From the NCBI RefSeq assembly GCF_044748305.1, contig NZ_JBIVFT010000003.1:434001-498000 (forward strand): a DNA stretch of 64,000 nt, given 5' to 3'. The notes under the pieces were generated by a model. That model saw only the letters and a program-made list of their open reading frames with translations. It made no database searches and was not told the DNA's origin. Shown one piece after another: positions 1 through 9,515 of the stretch (position 1 is the first letter of the stretch; each line of letters starts with the position of its first letter). Both the position numbers and the translations under genes were made by a program. The DNA is from Arthrobacter_E sp044748305. Its GTDB lineage: Bacteria > Actinomycetota > Actinomycetes > Actinomycetales > Micrococcaceae.

Positions 1-1
1 G

Positions 2-1249
<1,248 letters not shown>

Positions 1250-1273
1250 GCTCAGGCGGGTAACGCGTAACAA

Positions 1274-1311
1274 GGGCCGACGACGGCGGGATGACCCGCC
1301 GTCGTCGGCCC
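1274..1311 (+). terminator. Intrinsic terminator of clpC
   Basis: A perfect 17-bp stem (1274-1290 with 1295-1311) encloses a 4-nt loop (ATGA) and is followed by TTTT. It lies directly downstream of clpC. Confidence 0.93.
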
Positions 1312-1323
1312 TTTTCGTGTGGT

Positions 1324-1683
1324 CTGTTCCCCGGTGAGTTCGCTGCTTTTCGGCTCTTGCCCGCCGAGCCCGCTATTTCCGTGCGAATTCGTTGGTTCAA
1401 TGAGCGAATTCGCACGGAATCAGCGAGTTCATGGTGTCGGGTGGCCCGGTGGGGGCAGGGTGGCTGGGGTTGCTCTGGCGGAGTGGCTGAGCTCGCTACC
1501 TTGGTGCGGTCTGGTCGGTGAATCCGCTAGTTCGGGGTGGCCTGTCCCCGGTGAGTTCGCTGCTTCTCGACTCTTGCCCGCCGAGCCCGCTATTTCCATG
1601 CGAATTCGTTGGTTCAATGAGCGAATTCGCACGGAAATAGCGGGCTCACGGAATCAGCGAGATCGCGCGGAACCAGCGAGTTC
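1324..1683. repeat. Compound extragenic palindromic repeat between convergent clpC and doxX
   Basis: This gene-free stretch holds two imperfect direct repeats of about 95 bases (1324-1419 and 1542-1636). Each ends in a hairpin: arms 1377-1391/1405-1419 (15 bp, perfect) and 1583-1608/1622-1647 (26 bp, one mismatch). Short half-units of the form GGAA(C/T)CAGCGAG(TTC) follow at 1416, 1650 and 1669, and the mirror unit GAGTTCGCTGCTT occurs near 1338 and 1554. Related units occur at about 7.2, 17.9, 28.9 and 31.5 kb. No protein-coding signal was seen here. Confidence 0.85.
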
Positions 1684-2227
1684 AGCCGAGGACCGGTAGG
1701 AGGCGCGGTGCGCGGGCCTTGAGGGTCGCTCGCCAGGCCCTGGCAAGACCCCAGGTGGCACCGGCGTCGGTGGCGGCCAGGACGAACAGCGCCGCGGCGT
1801 AGATGACGTGCTGGTCCAGAACCGGATTGTCCTGCAGGGGCAGCATGCTGAGCCACATCAAGGCGAGGAGCAGGGCTCCCGTCCAGGCGGCGGCCCGCAG
1901 CGCGATGCCGAGCAACAGCGTCAACCCGAGGACGCCGAGACCCGCCATGAACAGCAGGTCCACCCACCACTGGCCCGCCAGGGCTCCAAGAGGATCGCTC
2001 AGCCATCCGTCGAGGCTTCCGAGGTAGCCCTTGGTGGGACTCTTGCCGTTCAGCACCCCGCGGCCGGCCGGTGTGGAGAAGCCGAGCCCGAACAGTTTGT
2101 CGACGAAAGCCCAGGCGAAGATCAGGCCCAGCAGGATACGGAGGGCGGCCAGGGCGCGGGAGGCCGAGGCTGTGAGTGTCCGGGGAGGTGCGGTGGCGGG
2201 AGCGGAAAGGGAACCTTCGAGGGCCAT
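1682..2227 (-). CDS. DoxX family membrane protein
   Basis: A 181-residue integral membrane protein with about four hydrophobic helices (roughly residues 24-45, 88-110, 112-130 and 140-160). An early conserved helix reads LRILLGLIFAWAFVDKLFG, typical of the DoxX/DoxD-like group. Members are linked to quinone- or thiol-dependent redox processes in the membrane, but the function of most actinobacterial members is unknown. The start is an ATG at 2227 preceded by GGAGA at a good distance. The gene is convergent with clpC across the repeat-rich gap, and its last codons touch the repeat edge. Substrate cannot be inferred. Confidence 0.85.
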   Translation of the reverse strand: MALEGSLSAPATAPPRTLTASASRALAALRILLGLIFAWAFVDKLFGLGFSTPAGRGVLNGKSPTKGYLGSLDGWLSDPLGALAGQWWVDLLFMAGLGVLGLTLLLGIALRAAAWTGALLLALMWLSMLPLQDNPVLDQHVIYAAALFVLAATDAGATWGLARAWRATLKARAPRLLPVLG

Positions 2228-2359
2228 GGGGTCTCCAGAGGTGAGTTGATGGGGGTGTCCGTGACACTAAGCGGAGTAAGTGAGAGCGTAAAGTCATATG
2301 ACTCCGTGTGGCTGGACTCCGTGGCGGTCCGGGGCCTGAGCAGGTTCTACGATGGAGGA

Positions 2360-2872
2360 ATGCCGGCCCCCGACTTCACGCTCCGCCCCGCACGCACTTC
2401 CGACGTCCCGGGCATCAAGCGATTGGTCGCACCGCTGGCCGACCACCGGATCCTGATGGCCAAGGAGACCGTGGCGTACTACGAAGGCATCCTGGAGATG
2501 CGCGTTGCCGAGGCGGACGACGGCGAGCTGATCGGCTGCGGGGCTCTGCACGTCATGTGGGAGGACCTGGCGGAGATCCGCACGCTCGCGGCGTCGGACG
2601 CGTGGCGCGGTCGCGGCGTCGGGCACGCGCTCGTGGAGCGTCTGCTGGATGAGGCCCGCTCGGTGGGCGTCAGCAGGGTTTTCTGCCTGACGTTCGAGGT
2701 CGGGTTCTTCCAGCGGCACGGGTTCGAGGTGATGGCGGATCAGAGTGCCGTCGACCCGGGAGTTTACGCCGAGTTGTTGCGGTCTCACGACGAAGGCGTG
2801 GCGGAGTTCCTCGATCTGGCGAGGGTGAAGCCCAACACTCTCGGGAACACCCGCATGATCCGCACGCTCTGA
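2360..2872 (+). CDS. argA: Amino-acid N-acetyltransferase (short ArgA type)
   Basis: A 170-residue GNAT protein of the short actinobacterial N-acetylglutamate synthase type, which would make N-acetylglutamate from glutamate and acetyl-CoA as the first step of arginine synthesis. It opens with FTLRPARTSDVPGIKRLVAPL. The acetyl-CoA motif RGRGVGHALVERLLDEA follows, and a VFCLTFEVGFFQRHGF segment near residue 110 is characteristic of this group. The ATG at 2360 is chosen because a -10 box TACGAT (2348-2353) lies 6 nt before it, which points to a leaderless transcript; the longer upstream open frame has no coding character. No other arginine genes are nearby. Confidence 0.85.
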   Translation: MPAPDFTLRPARTSDVPGIKRLVAPLADHRILMAKETVAYYEGILEMRVAEADDGELIGCGALHVMWEDLAEIRTLAASDAWRGRGVGHALVERLLDEARSVGVSRVFCLTFEVGFFQRHGFEVMADQSAVDPGVYAELLRSHDEGVAEFLDLARVKPNTLGNTRMIRTL

Positions 2873-2977
2873 TGCTCGTCGCAGGGTGCTGAACTGCGAA
2901 AACACCTTTCCTCTACTTTCTGTCAGCCGCTGGTAGTAGGTTCTTAGCAGGTGGTCCGCACAAGGCAGGGAGTCCCC

Positions 2978-3979
2978 ATGAAAAAGCTCATCAATGACCC
3001 GCGCGCGGTGGTCGACGAGGCGGTGGAGGGCTTCGGCCTGGCGCACGCCGATCTGGTCACTGTCAGTGCTGATCCGCTCTACCTCACGCGCAAGGATGCG
3101 CCGGTGGCGGGCAAGGTGGGTCTTGTCTCGGGCGGCGGCAGCGGACACGAGCCTCTTCACGCGGGCTACGTCGGCCGGGGAATGCTCGACGCCGCCGTGC
3201 CCGGCGCGGTCTTCACCAGTCCGACTCCGGACGCGATCCTTCCCGCGACGCTCGCCGTGGACTCCGGTGCCGGCGTCGTGCACATCGTGAAGAACTACAC
3301 GGGCGACGTGCTGAACTTCGAAACGGCGGCCGAGCTTGCGCAGGCCGAAGGCGTTGACGTGCGGACCGTTCTGGTCAACGACGACGTCGCCGTCGAGGAT
3401 TCGCTCTACACAGCAGGGCGTCGCGGTGTCGGCGGCACCGTGCTGGTCGAGAAGATCGCCGGGGCTGCGGCTGAACGGGGCGACTCACTGGACGCGGTCG
3501 AGGAGATCGCCAAGCGGGTGAACTCGAAGGTCCGCTCCATGGGCGTGGCCCTCAGCGGATGCACCGTGCCGCATGCGGGAGTCCCGAGTTTCGAATTGGC
3601 GGACGACGAGATCGAGATCGGCATAGGAATCCACGGGGAACCGGGCCGGCACCGGATCAAGCTGGAGAATGCCGACGCCATCACGGCCCGGCTTCTTTCA
3701 CCGATTCTGGAGGACCTCGCCCCGGCTCCGGGGCAACGCGTGCTGCTCTTCGTGAACGGTATGGGCGGCACCCCTCAGAGCGAGCTGTACATCGTTTTCC
3801 GGGCGGCGTCCCAGCTGCTCGGCGAGGCCGGTCTCGTGGTGGAACGCAATCTCGTCGGCAACTACATCACGGCCCTGGAAATGCAGGGCTGCTCTCTCAC
3901 GGTGCTGCTGCTCGACGACGAGATGGTCGAGCTGTGGGACGCGCCCGTGCACACCGCAGCACTGCGCTGGGGGGCCTGA
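2978..3979 (+). CDS. dhaK: Dihydroxyacetone kinase subunit DhaK
   Basis: The substrate-binding subunit of the PTS-dependent dihydroxyacetone kinase, 333 residues, the usual family length. It opens MKKLINDPRAVVDEAVEGF and carries the SGGGSGHEPLHAGYVG active-site loop (about 51-66). His219 in GIHGEPGRHR is the residue expected to bind dihydroxyacetone covalently. The ATG at 2978 is preceded by a CAGGGA-type ribosome binding site; a possible -10 box TAGGTT lies at 2937-2942. It is the first gene of dhaKLM, with dhaL starting 2 bases after its stop. Identity is secure. Confidence 0.96.
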   Translation: MKKLINDPRAVVDEAVEGFGLAHADLVTVSADPLYLTRKDAPVAGKVGLVSGGGSGHEPLHAGYVGRGMLDAAVPGAVFTSPTPDAILPATLAVDSGAGVVHIVKNYTGDVLNFETAAELAQAEGVDVRTVLVNDDVAVEDSLYTAGRRGVGGTVLVEKIAGAAAERGDSLDAVEEIAKRVNSKVRSMGVALSGCTVPHAGVPSFELADDEIEIGIGIHGEPGRHRIKLENADAITARLLSPILEDLAPAPGQRVLLFVNGMGGTPQSELYIVFRAASQLLGEAGLVVERNLVGNYITALEMQGCSLTVLLLDDEMVELWDAPVHTAALRWGA

Positions 3980-3981
3980 GC

Positions 3982-4617
3982 ATGGCCGGGACACTGGGGC
4001 TGGAATGGGCTCTCGACTGGATGCGGCGTGCCGCCACAGTCCTCTCGGACAACCGTATGGCGCTGATCGAACTGGACCGGGTGATCGGCGACGGCGACCA
4101 CGGAGAGAACATGGAGCGCGGTTTCACGGCCGCGCTCGCCAAGCTGGAGGAACAGCCGCCCGCCACTCCGGGAGCCGTTTTGAAGTCCGTCGCGATGACG
4201 CTGATGTCCAAGGTCGGTGGGGCGGCCGGACCGCTCTACGGAACGGCGTTCCTCCGGGCATCGACAGCGCTCGGGGATGCAGCAGAGGCTGACTCGGCGG
4301 CCGTGCTCGCCGCGCTGACGGCCGCCCGGGACGGGATCGTGGCCCGGGGGAAGGCGGAACCCGGAGACAAGACCATGATTGATGCGTGGACCCCCGCAGT
4401 GGAAGCAGCTGAAGCGTCCGCCACCGCGGATCCGGCCGCTCTCCTCGCATCCGCTGCCGCGGCTGCCGCTCGTGGGGCCGAGGCGACCGAACCTCTCGTG
4501 GCGCACAAGGGCCGGGCCAGCTACCTGGGCGAGCGCAGCGCCGGACACCGGGATCCGGGTGCTCAGTCCACGGCTCTGATCCTTCAGGCCGCCGCCGACG
4601 CGGCCGCCGATGTTTGA
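3982..4617 (+). CDS. dhaL: Dihydroxyacetone kinase subunit DhaL
   Basis: The ADP-binding subunit of the dihydroxyacetone kinase, 211 residues. The metal-binding cluster LDRVIGDGDHG supplies Asp32, Asp37 and Asp39, which in the family coordinate two Mg ions on the bound ADP; a second conserved patch reads GGAAGPLYGTAF. DhaL passes the phosphate from DhaM to dihydroxyacetone held by DhaK. The start is the ATG at 3982, two bases after dhaK, so translational coupling is likely. Confidence 0.95.
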   Translation: MAGTLGLEWALDWMRRAATVLSDNRMALIELDRVIGDGDHGENMERGFTAALAKLEEQPPATPGAVLKSVAMTLMSKVGGAAGPLYGTAFLRASTALGDAAEADSAAVLAALTAARDGIVARGKAEPGDKTMIDAWTPAVEAAEASATADPAALLASAAAAAARGAEATEPLVAHKGRASYLGERSAGHRDPGAQSTALILQAAADAAADV

Positions 4618-4625
4618 ATGGTTCC

Positions 4626-5342
4626 ATGACTGTAGGAATCGTGGTGGTGTCCCATAGCGCCAAGATCGCTGAAGGCGCCTGTGAACTGGCCGCCCAGATG
4701 GCCCCCGGCGTGCGGATGGAAGCGGCGGGCGGCACCGACGACGGGCGGATCGGCACCAGCCTGGAGAAGGTGATGACGGGCATCGAAGCCGCCAACAGTG
4801 GCGGTGGTGTCGTGATCCTGTGTGATCTCGGATCCGCGTTCATGGTGGCGGAGAGCGCTCTGGAGTTCCTGGGGGCGCCCTCTGACGTCGCCCTGGCCGA
4901 TGCGCCTCTCATTGAAGGCCTCGTGGCCGCGTCGGTGTCCGCGCAAGGAGGAGCCGGCATCGCCGCAGTCAAGGCGGCGGCCGAGTCAGCGCTGGCCCTG
5001 CAGGTTCAGGCGCGGATCGACGGCGGAGGGCCGGGTGCGGGAACCGCAGCCCGTGCAGCAGCCGGAACGGATGACTCGGTGGGCGGCGCGATCATCGAGG
5101 ACTTCGAAGTTCTCAACGAACTGGGACTGCACGCCCGCCCGGCCGCTGTGCTGGCCGGATACCTCGGCGGTCTGGATGTGGAGGTCGACATCAACGGTGC
5201 CGACGGCCAGTCCGTCATGATGCTGATGACCCTGGCCGCCGGCAAGGGAACTCCGTTGCACGTGCGTGCGAGCGGACCCGATGCGCGGCGCGCGATGGAC
5301 TTCATCGCGCAGCAGTGCCGCACGGGTTTCGGCGAGCTCTGA
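4626..5342 (+). CDS. dhaM: Dihydroxyacetone kinase phosphotransfer subunit DhaM (EIIA-HPr)
   Basis: The phosphotransfer subunit of dihydroxyacetone kinase, 238 residues with two domains. Residues 1-125 form the EIIA(Man)-like domain with His10 in MTVGIVVVSHS. Residues 155-238 form an HPr-like domain with His169 in LGLHARPAA. The EI-like third domain of E. coli DhaM is absent, so general PTS enzyme I must supply the phosphate. The ATG at 4626 is preferred over an in-frame TTG 12 bases upstream because the family begins at this position. It completes dhaKLM; no regulator of the DhaR type is adjacent. It is convergent with mutY across only 12 bases. Confidence 0.93.
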   Translation: MTVGIVVVSHSAKIAEGACELAAQMAPGVRMEAAGGTDDGRIGTSLEKVMTGIEAANSGGGVVILCDLGSAFMVAESALEFLGAPSDVALADAPLIEGLVAASVSAQGGAGIAAVKAAAESALALQVQARIDGGGPGAGTAARAAAGTDDSVGGAIIEDFEVLNELGLHARPAAVLAGYLGGLDVEVDINGADGQSVMMLMTLAAGKGTPLHVRASGPDARRAMDFIAQQCRTGFGEL

Positions 5343-5354
5343 AGCAGGACTCCG

Positions 5355-6341
5355 TCAGAGACTAAGGCCGGCGTCCGACTCGTTCGCGAGCCCGTCCTTC
5401 AGCAGACCTCCCAGGCAGCGCTCCAACTGTTCGGGGGCCGCCTTCAACCGGTGCAGGGCATCGAGACGACCCAGCGCCCCCTCCGAGCCGCTCCAGGAGA
5501 GATTCGCTGTGCCGGTCTCCCAGTCGGCCGGTGGGGCCAGGAAGAGCTCCCGGGGCACGGGTGACCCTGCTTCCCGGAGCACCGCCATGACGGCTCCGCG
5601 GACCTGCCGGTCCGTTCCATGCCAGGACTGGCCCTTGGGGACGTACTCCGGTTCCGGCGACCCCGCCGCGAGCCAGGCGCACTCCGTCGCCACGGGGCAT
5701 TCCTGGCACTTGGGGGAGCGTGCTGTGCAGACCAGGGCCCCGAGTTCCATGACGGCCGCGTTCCAGGTGACCGATTCCGCACGGTCCTCCGGCAACAGCT
5801 CCTCGGCGAGTCGGGCCTCTGCGGCGGTGAACGAAGGCGAGGGCAATGCCTTGCCGCTGAACAGACGTGCGTGGACCCGTCTGATGTTGGTGTCGACGAC
5901 GCTCTCCCGTCGCCCGAAGGCGAAGGCCGCGATGGCTGCCGAGGTGTAGACGCCGACGCCGGGCAGCGCCTGCAGCTCCTCGCGCGTGCCGGGGACCTCG
6001 CCGTCGTGCTGTTCCACAATGGCGACGGCGGCCGCGTGCAGCCTTTGAGCGCGGCGTGGATAGCCGAGACGGCCCCAGGCCCTGACGGCCTCCGACGACG
6101 GCTCCGCGGCCAGCGCGGCGGGGGTGGGCCAGCGCGTCATCCAGATTTCCCAGACCGGCAGAACGCGCGAGACCGGCGTCTGCTGCAGCATGAATTCGCT
6201 CACCATGATGCCCCACGGACTGCAGCCGGTGGAGTGTGGCAGCGCGGTCCGCCAGGGGAGGTCGCGGCCCGTGGCGAGGAACCATTCCTCGATGAGCCGG
6301 GATGTCCTGTGGCGTTTGCTGTCGATGCTGTTCGTGGTCAT
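5355..6341 (-). CDS. mutY: A/G-specific adenine glycosylase MutY
   Basis: A base-excision repair enzyme that removes adenine paired with 8-oxoguanine. The protein has 328 residues. Glu49 in VSEFMLQQT and Asp150 in SVVDTNIRRV are the catalytic pair; the helix-hairpin-helix ALPGVGVYTSAAI lies at about 125-137. Four cysteines (C205, C212, C215, C221) form the 4Fe-4S loop. The ATG at 6341 is chosen because frame extension further upstream only reads through a GC-rich tandem repeat. A box TACAGT lies 10 nt before it. The C-terminal 8-oxoG recognition domain appears shorter than in the E. coli enzyme. Confidence 0.93.
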   Translation of the reverse strand: MTTNSIDSKRHRTSRLIEEWFLATGRDLPWRTALPHSTGCSPWGIMVSEFMLQQTPVSRVLPVWEIWMTRWPTPAALAAEPSSEAVRAWGRLGYPRRAQRLHAAAVAIVEQHDGEVPGTREELQALPGVGVYTSAAIAAFAFGRRESVVDTNIRRVHARLFSGKALPSPSFTAAEARLAEELLPEDRAESVTWNAAVMELGALVCTARSPKCQECPVATECAWLAAGSPEPEYVPKGQSWHGTDRQVRGAVMAVLREAGSPVPRELFLAPPADWETGTANLSWSGSEGALGRLDALHRLKAAPEQLERCLGGLLKDGLANESDAGLSL

Positions 6342-6375
6342 GGCGGAATCCACTGTATCGCTCAGCCACGGCTGC

Positions 6376-6479
6376 CCCCGCTCCCACCCCTCGCTTCGCT
6401 CGGCGCGGGCCCCGCGCGGGCTAGCGCCTACCCCGCTCCCACCCCTCGCTTCGCTCGGCGCGGGCCCCGCGCGGGCTAG
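6376..6479. repeat. Tandem 49-bp GC-rich repeat (two identical copies)
   Basis: Copies at 6376-6424 and 6431-6479 are identical over 49 bases with a 6-base spacer. The core CCCTCGCTTCGCTCGGCGCG recurs in related form, inverted, at 12051-12153. The repeat lies between divergent mutY and the gene at 6490 and ends in the CTAG of that gene's -10 box. Confidence 0.9.
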
Positions 6480-6489
6480 GCTTGAGCAC

Positions 6490-7131
6490 ATGGCACGGCA
6501 GGGACAGAGCAGCAGGGGCGGATCGGCGCGGAAGGTCAGCCCGGCTGTCTATCGCAGACGCCGTGTGGCGGTCCTCGGTGTTCTGCTGGTGGTCCTCGCG
6601 CTCCTCGCGTGGGGTGTCTTCGGGGTGATGTCACTGGTCAAGGGTTCCGGGAAGGACGACGCCGCTGCCACGCAGCCCACCGGTGCCGTCAGCACGCCGG
6701 GTGCCACGCCGTCGTCGACTCCCACCACGTCAAGCACTCCCAGCTGTGACCTGGGCAAGATCAAGGTCACCGCCACGACGGACAAGAAGAGCTACGGCCC
6801 CAAGGACAAGCCTGTTCTGACGCTCAAGGTGACCAATGAGGGCACGGTGGCTTGCCCGGTCAACATGGGGACTTCTCAGATGGAGTTCCTGGTCTCCAGC
6901 GGCCAGGACCGGATCTTCAGCTCCCGGGACTGCATGGACAAGCCCACCAACCTCTCCAAGTCCCTGGCCCCGGGCAAGAGCGAGAGCGCCAATTTCGTCT
7001 GGCAGCGGAATCGCTCGGTGGAGGGCTGCCAGGTGATCAACGCGGCACCCGGTGGCGGGGGAGCGACCTATGTCTTCCAGGCGACCCTGGGCCAGTGGAC
7101 CAGCGGAAAGGCCGTCTTCCAACTCGGCTGA
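6490..7131 (+). CDS. Membrane-anchored extracellular protein with Ig-like domain
   Basis: A 213-residue protein of unknown function. A short basic N-terminus is followed by one transmembrane segment (about 27-50), a Ser/Thr/Pro/Ala-rich linker (about 58-85) and a C-terminal beta-sandwich-like domain. The pattern YGPKDKPVLTLKVTNEGTVAC and paired cysteines resemble extracellular Ig-like or BsuPI-like domains. It would sit outside the membrane. The ATG at 6490 follows a -10 box TAGGCT (6477-6482) by 7 nt, so the mRNA is probably leaderless; the box overlaps the end of the upstream tandem repeat. Conserved in layout but not assigned a role here. Confidence 0.75.
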   Translation: MARQGQSSRGGSARKVSPAVYRRRRVAVLGVLLVVLALLAWGVFGVMSLVKGSGKDDAAATQPTGAVSTPGATPSSTPTTSSTPSCDLGKIKVTATTDKKSYGPKDKPVLTLKVTNEGTVACPVNMGTSQMEFLVSSGQDRIFSSRDCMDKPTNLSKSLAPGKSESANFVWQRNRSVEGCQVINAAPGGGGATYVFQATLGQWTSGKAVFQLG

Positions 7132-7169
7132 GACGGTTCAGCCCCGCTGCGGTGACGACGAAGTCGCTA

Positions 7170-7214
7170 GTTTCGTGCCAATTCGCTCATAAAGGAAGCG
7201 AATTGGCACGAAAC
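7170..7214. repeat. Extragenic palindrome between convergent genes
   Basis: A perfect 18-bp inverted repeat (7170-7187 with 7197-7214) with a 9-nt loop lies between the convergent gene ending at 7131 and disA. Flanking CGCTA and CAACGATCTC relate it to the palindromes near 1.4 and 17.9 kb. It may serve as a bidirectional terminator, but it has no T tract. Confidence 0.85.
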
Positions 7215-7237
7215 CAACGATCTCGGGCGTCGTCCGG

Positions 7238-8314
7238 TCAGATGTAACGGTCCAGCAGGCTCGACTCGGCCATCCGGGAGAGGCCTTCGCGGACGCTGCG
7301 GGCGCGCTGCTCGCCGATGCCGTCGACCTGCATGAGGTCTTCGATGGTGGCCGCCATGAGGTACTGAAGCCCGCCGAAGTGTTCCACCAGACGGTCGGCG
7401 ACGGCGCCGGGAACGGCCTTCAGTCCGGACAGCAGGCGGTAGCCGCGTGGTTCGACGGCGGCATCCGGCGACGATTCTCCGCCGGTGGTGGCGATGATGG
7501 CCGCGATCCGGTGGGTGTCGACGAGGTCCTGGGCGCTGAGTTCCCGCAGTGCGAGCACCGCGTTCTCGATGTCATCGCCGGAGGCGCCCTGGCCGGCGTA
7601 GTCACGCAGGATGACGTCGCTTCCCGGGCCCCAGCCGGCCGTGAGCTCATCCAATTGCAGTGCGAGCAGGCGGCCGTCCACACCGAGTTCCAGGACCAGC
7701 TGCGAGATCTCCTCCGAGATGCGGCGCACCATCTCCTGGCGTTGCAGGGTGACAGCGACGTCGCGGACGGTGACCATCGCCTCGATCTCCAAGGAGGAGA
7801 GCGCGGCCGTGACCTGATCCAGGCGGGAGCGGTACCGCTCCATGGTGGCCAGGGCCTGGTTGGCGCGGGCGGAGACCTTCTCGGAACCTTCCAGGACGTG
7901 CCGGAGACCGCTCACGTACAGGGCGATGATCTGCATGGACTGGCTCACCGAGATCACCGGGAAACCGGTCTGTTTGGCCACGCGTTCGGCGGTGCGGTGC
8001 CGGGTTCCGGACTCGGAGGTCTCGATGCTGGAGTCGGGGACCAGCTGGACGGCCGCGCGGATGATGTTGCTGGCGTCCTTGTCGCAGACGATCGCCCCGT
8101 CCATCTTGGCCAGCTCGCGCAATCGGGTGGGGGAGAATTCGATCCCGATCTCGAAACCGCCGGAACTGATGGCCTCCACCGTGCGATCGGTGCCTAGGAC
8201 GATCAGGGCGCCCGTGCGACCTCGCAGGATGCGCTCCAGACCGTCTCGCAAGGCGGTTCCCGGAGCGACCCGGGCGAGTGTCGCCCGGAGTGTCTCTTCT
8301 GGTGTGCGGGCCAT
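7238..8314 (-). CDS. disA: DNA integrity scanning diadenylate cyclase DisA
   Basis: Makes cyclic di-AMP from two ATP and scans DNA for branched structures. At 358 residues it has the standard length. The DAC domain carries DGA at 72-74 and GTRHRTAER at 103-111, the ATP-binding motifs. A helical linker follows, and the C-terminus has a helix-hairpin-helix (DLMQVDGIGEQRARSVREGL) for DNA binding. The ATG at 8314 is preceded by GAAGGGA. A candidate -10 box TATGAT lies at 8431-8426 in the 265-base upstream gap, which otherwise shows nothing recognisable. disA lies downstream of radA with only the arsR pair between them, as often seen in actinobacteria. Confidence 0.96.
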   Translation of the reverse strand: MARTPEETLRATLARVAPGTALRDGLERILRGRTGALIVLGTDRTVEAISSGGFEIGIEFSPTRLRELAKMDGAIVCDKDASNIIRAAVQLVPDSSIETSESGTRHRTAERVAKQTGFPVISVSQSMQIIALYVSGLRHVLEGSEKVSARANQALATMERYRSRLDQVTAALSSLEIEAMVTVRDVAVTLQRQEMVRRISEEISQLVLELGVDGRLLALQLDELTAGWGPGSDVILRDYAGQGASGDDIENAVLALRELSAQDLVDTHRIAAIIATTGGESSPDAAVEPRGYRLLSGLKAVPGAVADRLVEHFGGLQYLMAATIEDLMQVDGIGEQRARSVREGLSRMAESSLLDRYI

Positions 8315-8579
8315 GCTGGCAGTTTCCCTTCAGGCGTGCGGACCGTTCTCGACGGCCCGGCTCCAAAGGCCGTTTGGCGGCATGCGCCCAGGGACACCCA
8401 AAGTGCGTCATTCACGGCTGAGACCATCATAGGGTCTGAGAGGGCCGAATTCCGCATCAGGACAGCTCAAAGTGCCCCGGAATCGCTCTCAGGGACCGGT
8501 GCGGAAACGGCTGTTGCCGCGGGATCTGGAAACAAGACTCTGACCCGTTTCGCCGACCGTCAGGACGGGGAGCCGAGGG

Positions 8580-8987
8580 TCAGTGCTCGCCGTCGAGGAC
8601 CCGGTCGATCCGTGCGATGACGGCGGGCCAGCCCTTGCCCATGCCTTCGAGGGCCTGGCGGCCGGCCGGGGTGTCCAGGCGGAAGCCGGAGTGCTCCAAA
8701 TGCAGCACTGTTCCGTCGGGCACGCCCTCCAGTCGCCACGTGATCGGAGTGTCCAGGACGCCTTCGGCGAAGAGAAAAGTGAGGCTCGTGCCAGGCTCGA
8801 CCGCGAGGATCTCACAGTGCTGCTCACCCCAGCCGGGCATGTCCAGGGTGAAGCGATGGCCGACGACGGCGGCGATGTCGCCGGGTGCCCACCAGCGGGC
8901 CAGCAGTTCCGGGGTGGTCAGCGCGGCCCAGACGCGCTCGGCCGGGTGGGGGAAGTGGCGCTGGAGGCGGACGAGGTTCTCGGTCAT
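8580..8987 (-). CDS. SRPBCC/AHSA1-type domain protein
   Basis: A 135-residue single-domain protein of the START/Bet v 1-like superfamily (Activator of Hsp90 ATPase homologue type). Typical motifs are HPAERVWAALTTPELLARWWAP at the start and a C-terminal helix GKGWPAVIARIDRVL. Such proteins bind hydrophobic ligands, and in bacteria they are very often encoded beside an ArsR-type regulator, as here. The start ATG at 8987 overlaps the arsR stop by 4 bases, so the two genes are translationally coupled. The ligand is unknown. Confidence 0.87.
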   Translation of the reverse strand: MTENLVRLQRHFPHPAERVWAALTTPELLARWWAPGDIAAVVGHRFTLDMPGWGEQHCEILAVEPGTSLTFLFAEGVLDTPITWRLEGVPDGTVLHLEHSGFRLDTPAGRQALEGMGKGWPAVIARIDRVLDGEH

Positions 8988-9319
8988 GGGTGTTCTCCTT
9001 GTTCGGGGGCGGGATCGCTCGCATCGAGCAGTTCTCCCAGGGCGTCGAGCCGTTCTTCCCAGTACTGTTCGTAACGCTTCAGCCAGGCGCTCACTTCGGC
9101 GAGGCCCTCTGCCTGGAGCCGGTACACGCGGTGCCGGCCTTGCCGCTCTTCCAGAACGAGTCCGGCTTGGCGAAGGATGCTGAGGTGTTCGGACGCCGTG
9201 GAGCGGCTCAGGTTCAGGGTGGCTGTGAGTTCGCCGGCGGTCCGGGGGCTGCCCCGCAAAGAGTCCAGCATGTGGCGCCGGGTGGGGTTGGCGAGGGCGC
9301 CGAAGACGTCGGGAAGCAC
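8984..9319 (-). CDS. ArsR-family winged-helix repressor
   Basis: A 111-residue regulator of the SdpR-like, metal-free ArsR type. The winged helix spans about residues 3-80: VFGALANPTRRHMLDSLRG, then the recognition helix LNLSRSTASEHLSILRQAGLV and the wing EERQGRHRVYRL. No metal-binding cysteine cluster is visible. The GTG at 9319 is chosen over an upstream TTG because a complete promoter ends 6 nt before it, so the transcript is probably leaderless. It most likely represses its own operon through the palindrome in that promoter, and derepression would also raise the SRPBCC partner. Confidence 0.86.
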   Translation of the reverse strand: MLPDVFGALANPTRRHMLDSLRGSPRTAGELTATLNLSRSTASEHLSILRQAGLVLEERQGRHRVYRLQAEGLAEVSAWLKRYEQYWEERLDALGELLDASDPAPEQGEHP

Positions 9320-9325
9320 CCATTC

Positions 9326-9355
9326 ACTATACGTCGGAAATTTCCGACATATCAA
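9326..9355 (-). promoter_or_regulatory. arsR promoter with operator in the spacer
   Basis: On the minus strand, the -35 box TTGATA (9355-9350) and -10 box TATAGT (9331-9326) are 18 bp apart. The spacer holds a perfect 16-bp palindrome, GTCGGAAATTTCCGAC (9333-9348). The GTG start follows 6 nt after the -10 box. A repressor on this site would block RNA polymerase directly. Confidence 0.85.
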
Positions 9356-9373
9356 GGTCGCCTGCCGCCTCGT

Positions 9374-9436
9374 CCGCGAAGTGACAGTTGGCGCCCCTTC
9401 CCGGCCCGGGAAAGGGCATCACCTGTCACTTCGCGG
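9374..9436. repeat. Nested extragenic palindrome downstream of radA
   Basis: Outer arms CCGCGAAGTGACAG (9374-9387) and its complement (9423-9436) are a perfect 14 bp. An inner GC-rich palindrome around CCCTTCCCGG/CCCGGGAAAGGG (about 9395-9415) nests inside. It lies between radA (3' side) and arsR (5' side). Confidence 0.8.
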
Positions 9437-9515
9437 TAACGGGAAGGCGGGTGAGCGCACGGAGGGCGGGTATGCGCGCAGGAACACAGCCGGACGAGAG
9501 CAGGGCCGGCCGGAA

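Noticed and set aside
6342..6491. N-terminal extension of mutY by 50 codons
   Set aside because: The extra frame reads through the tandem GC-rich repeat and has no homology to MutY; the ATG at 6341 fits the family.
8315..8579. Hidden gene between disA and the SRPBCC gene
   Set aside because: Only short open frames without ribosome binding sites or family resemblance; treated as the disA upstream region.
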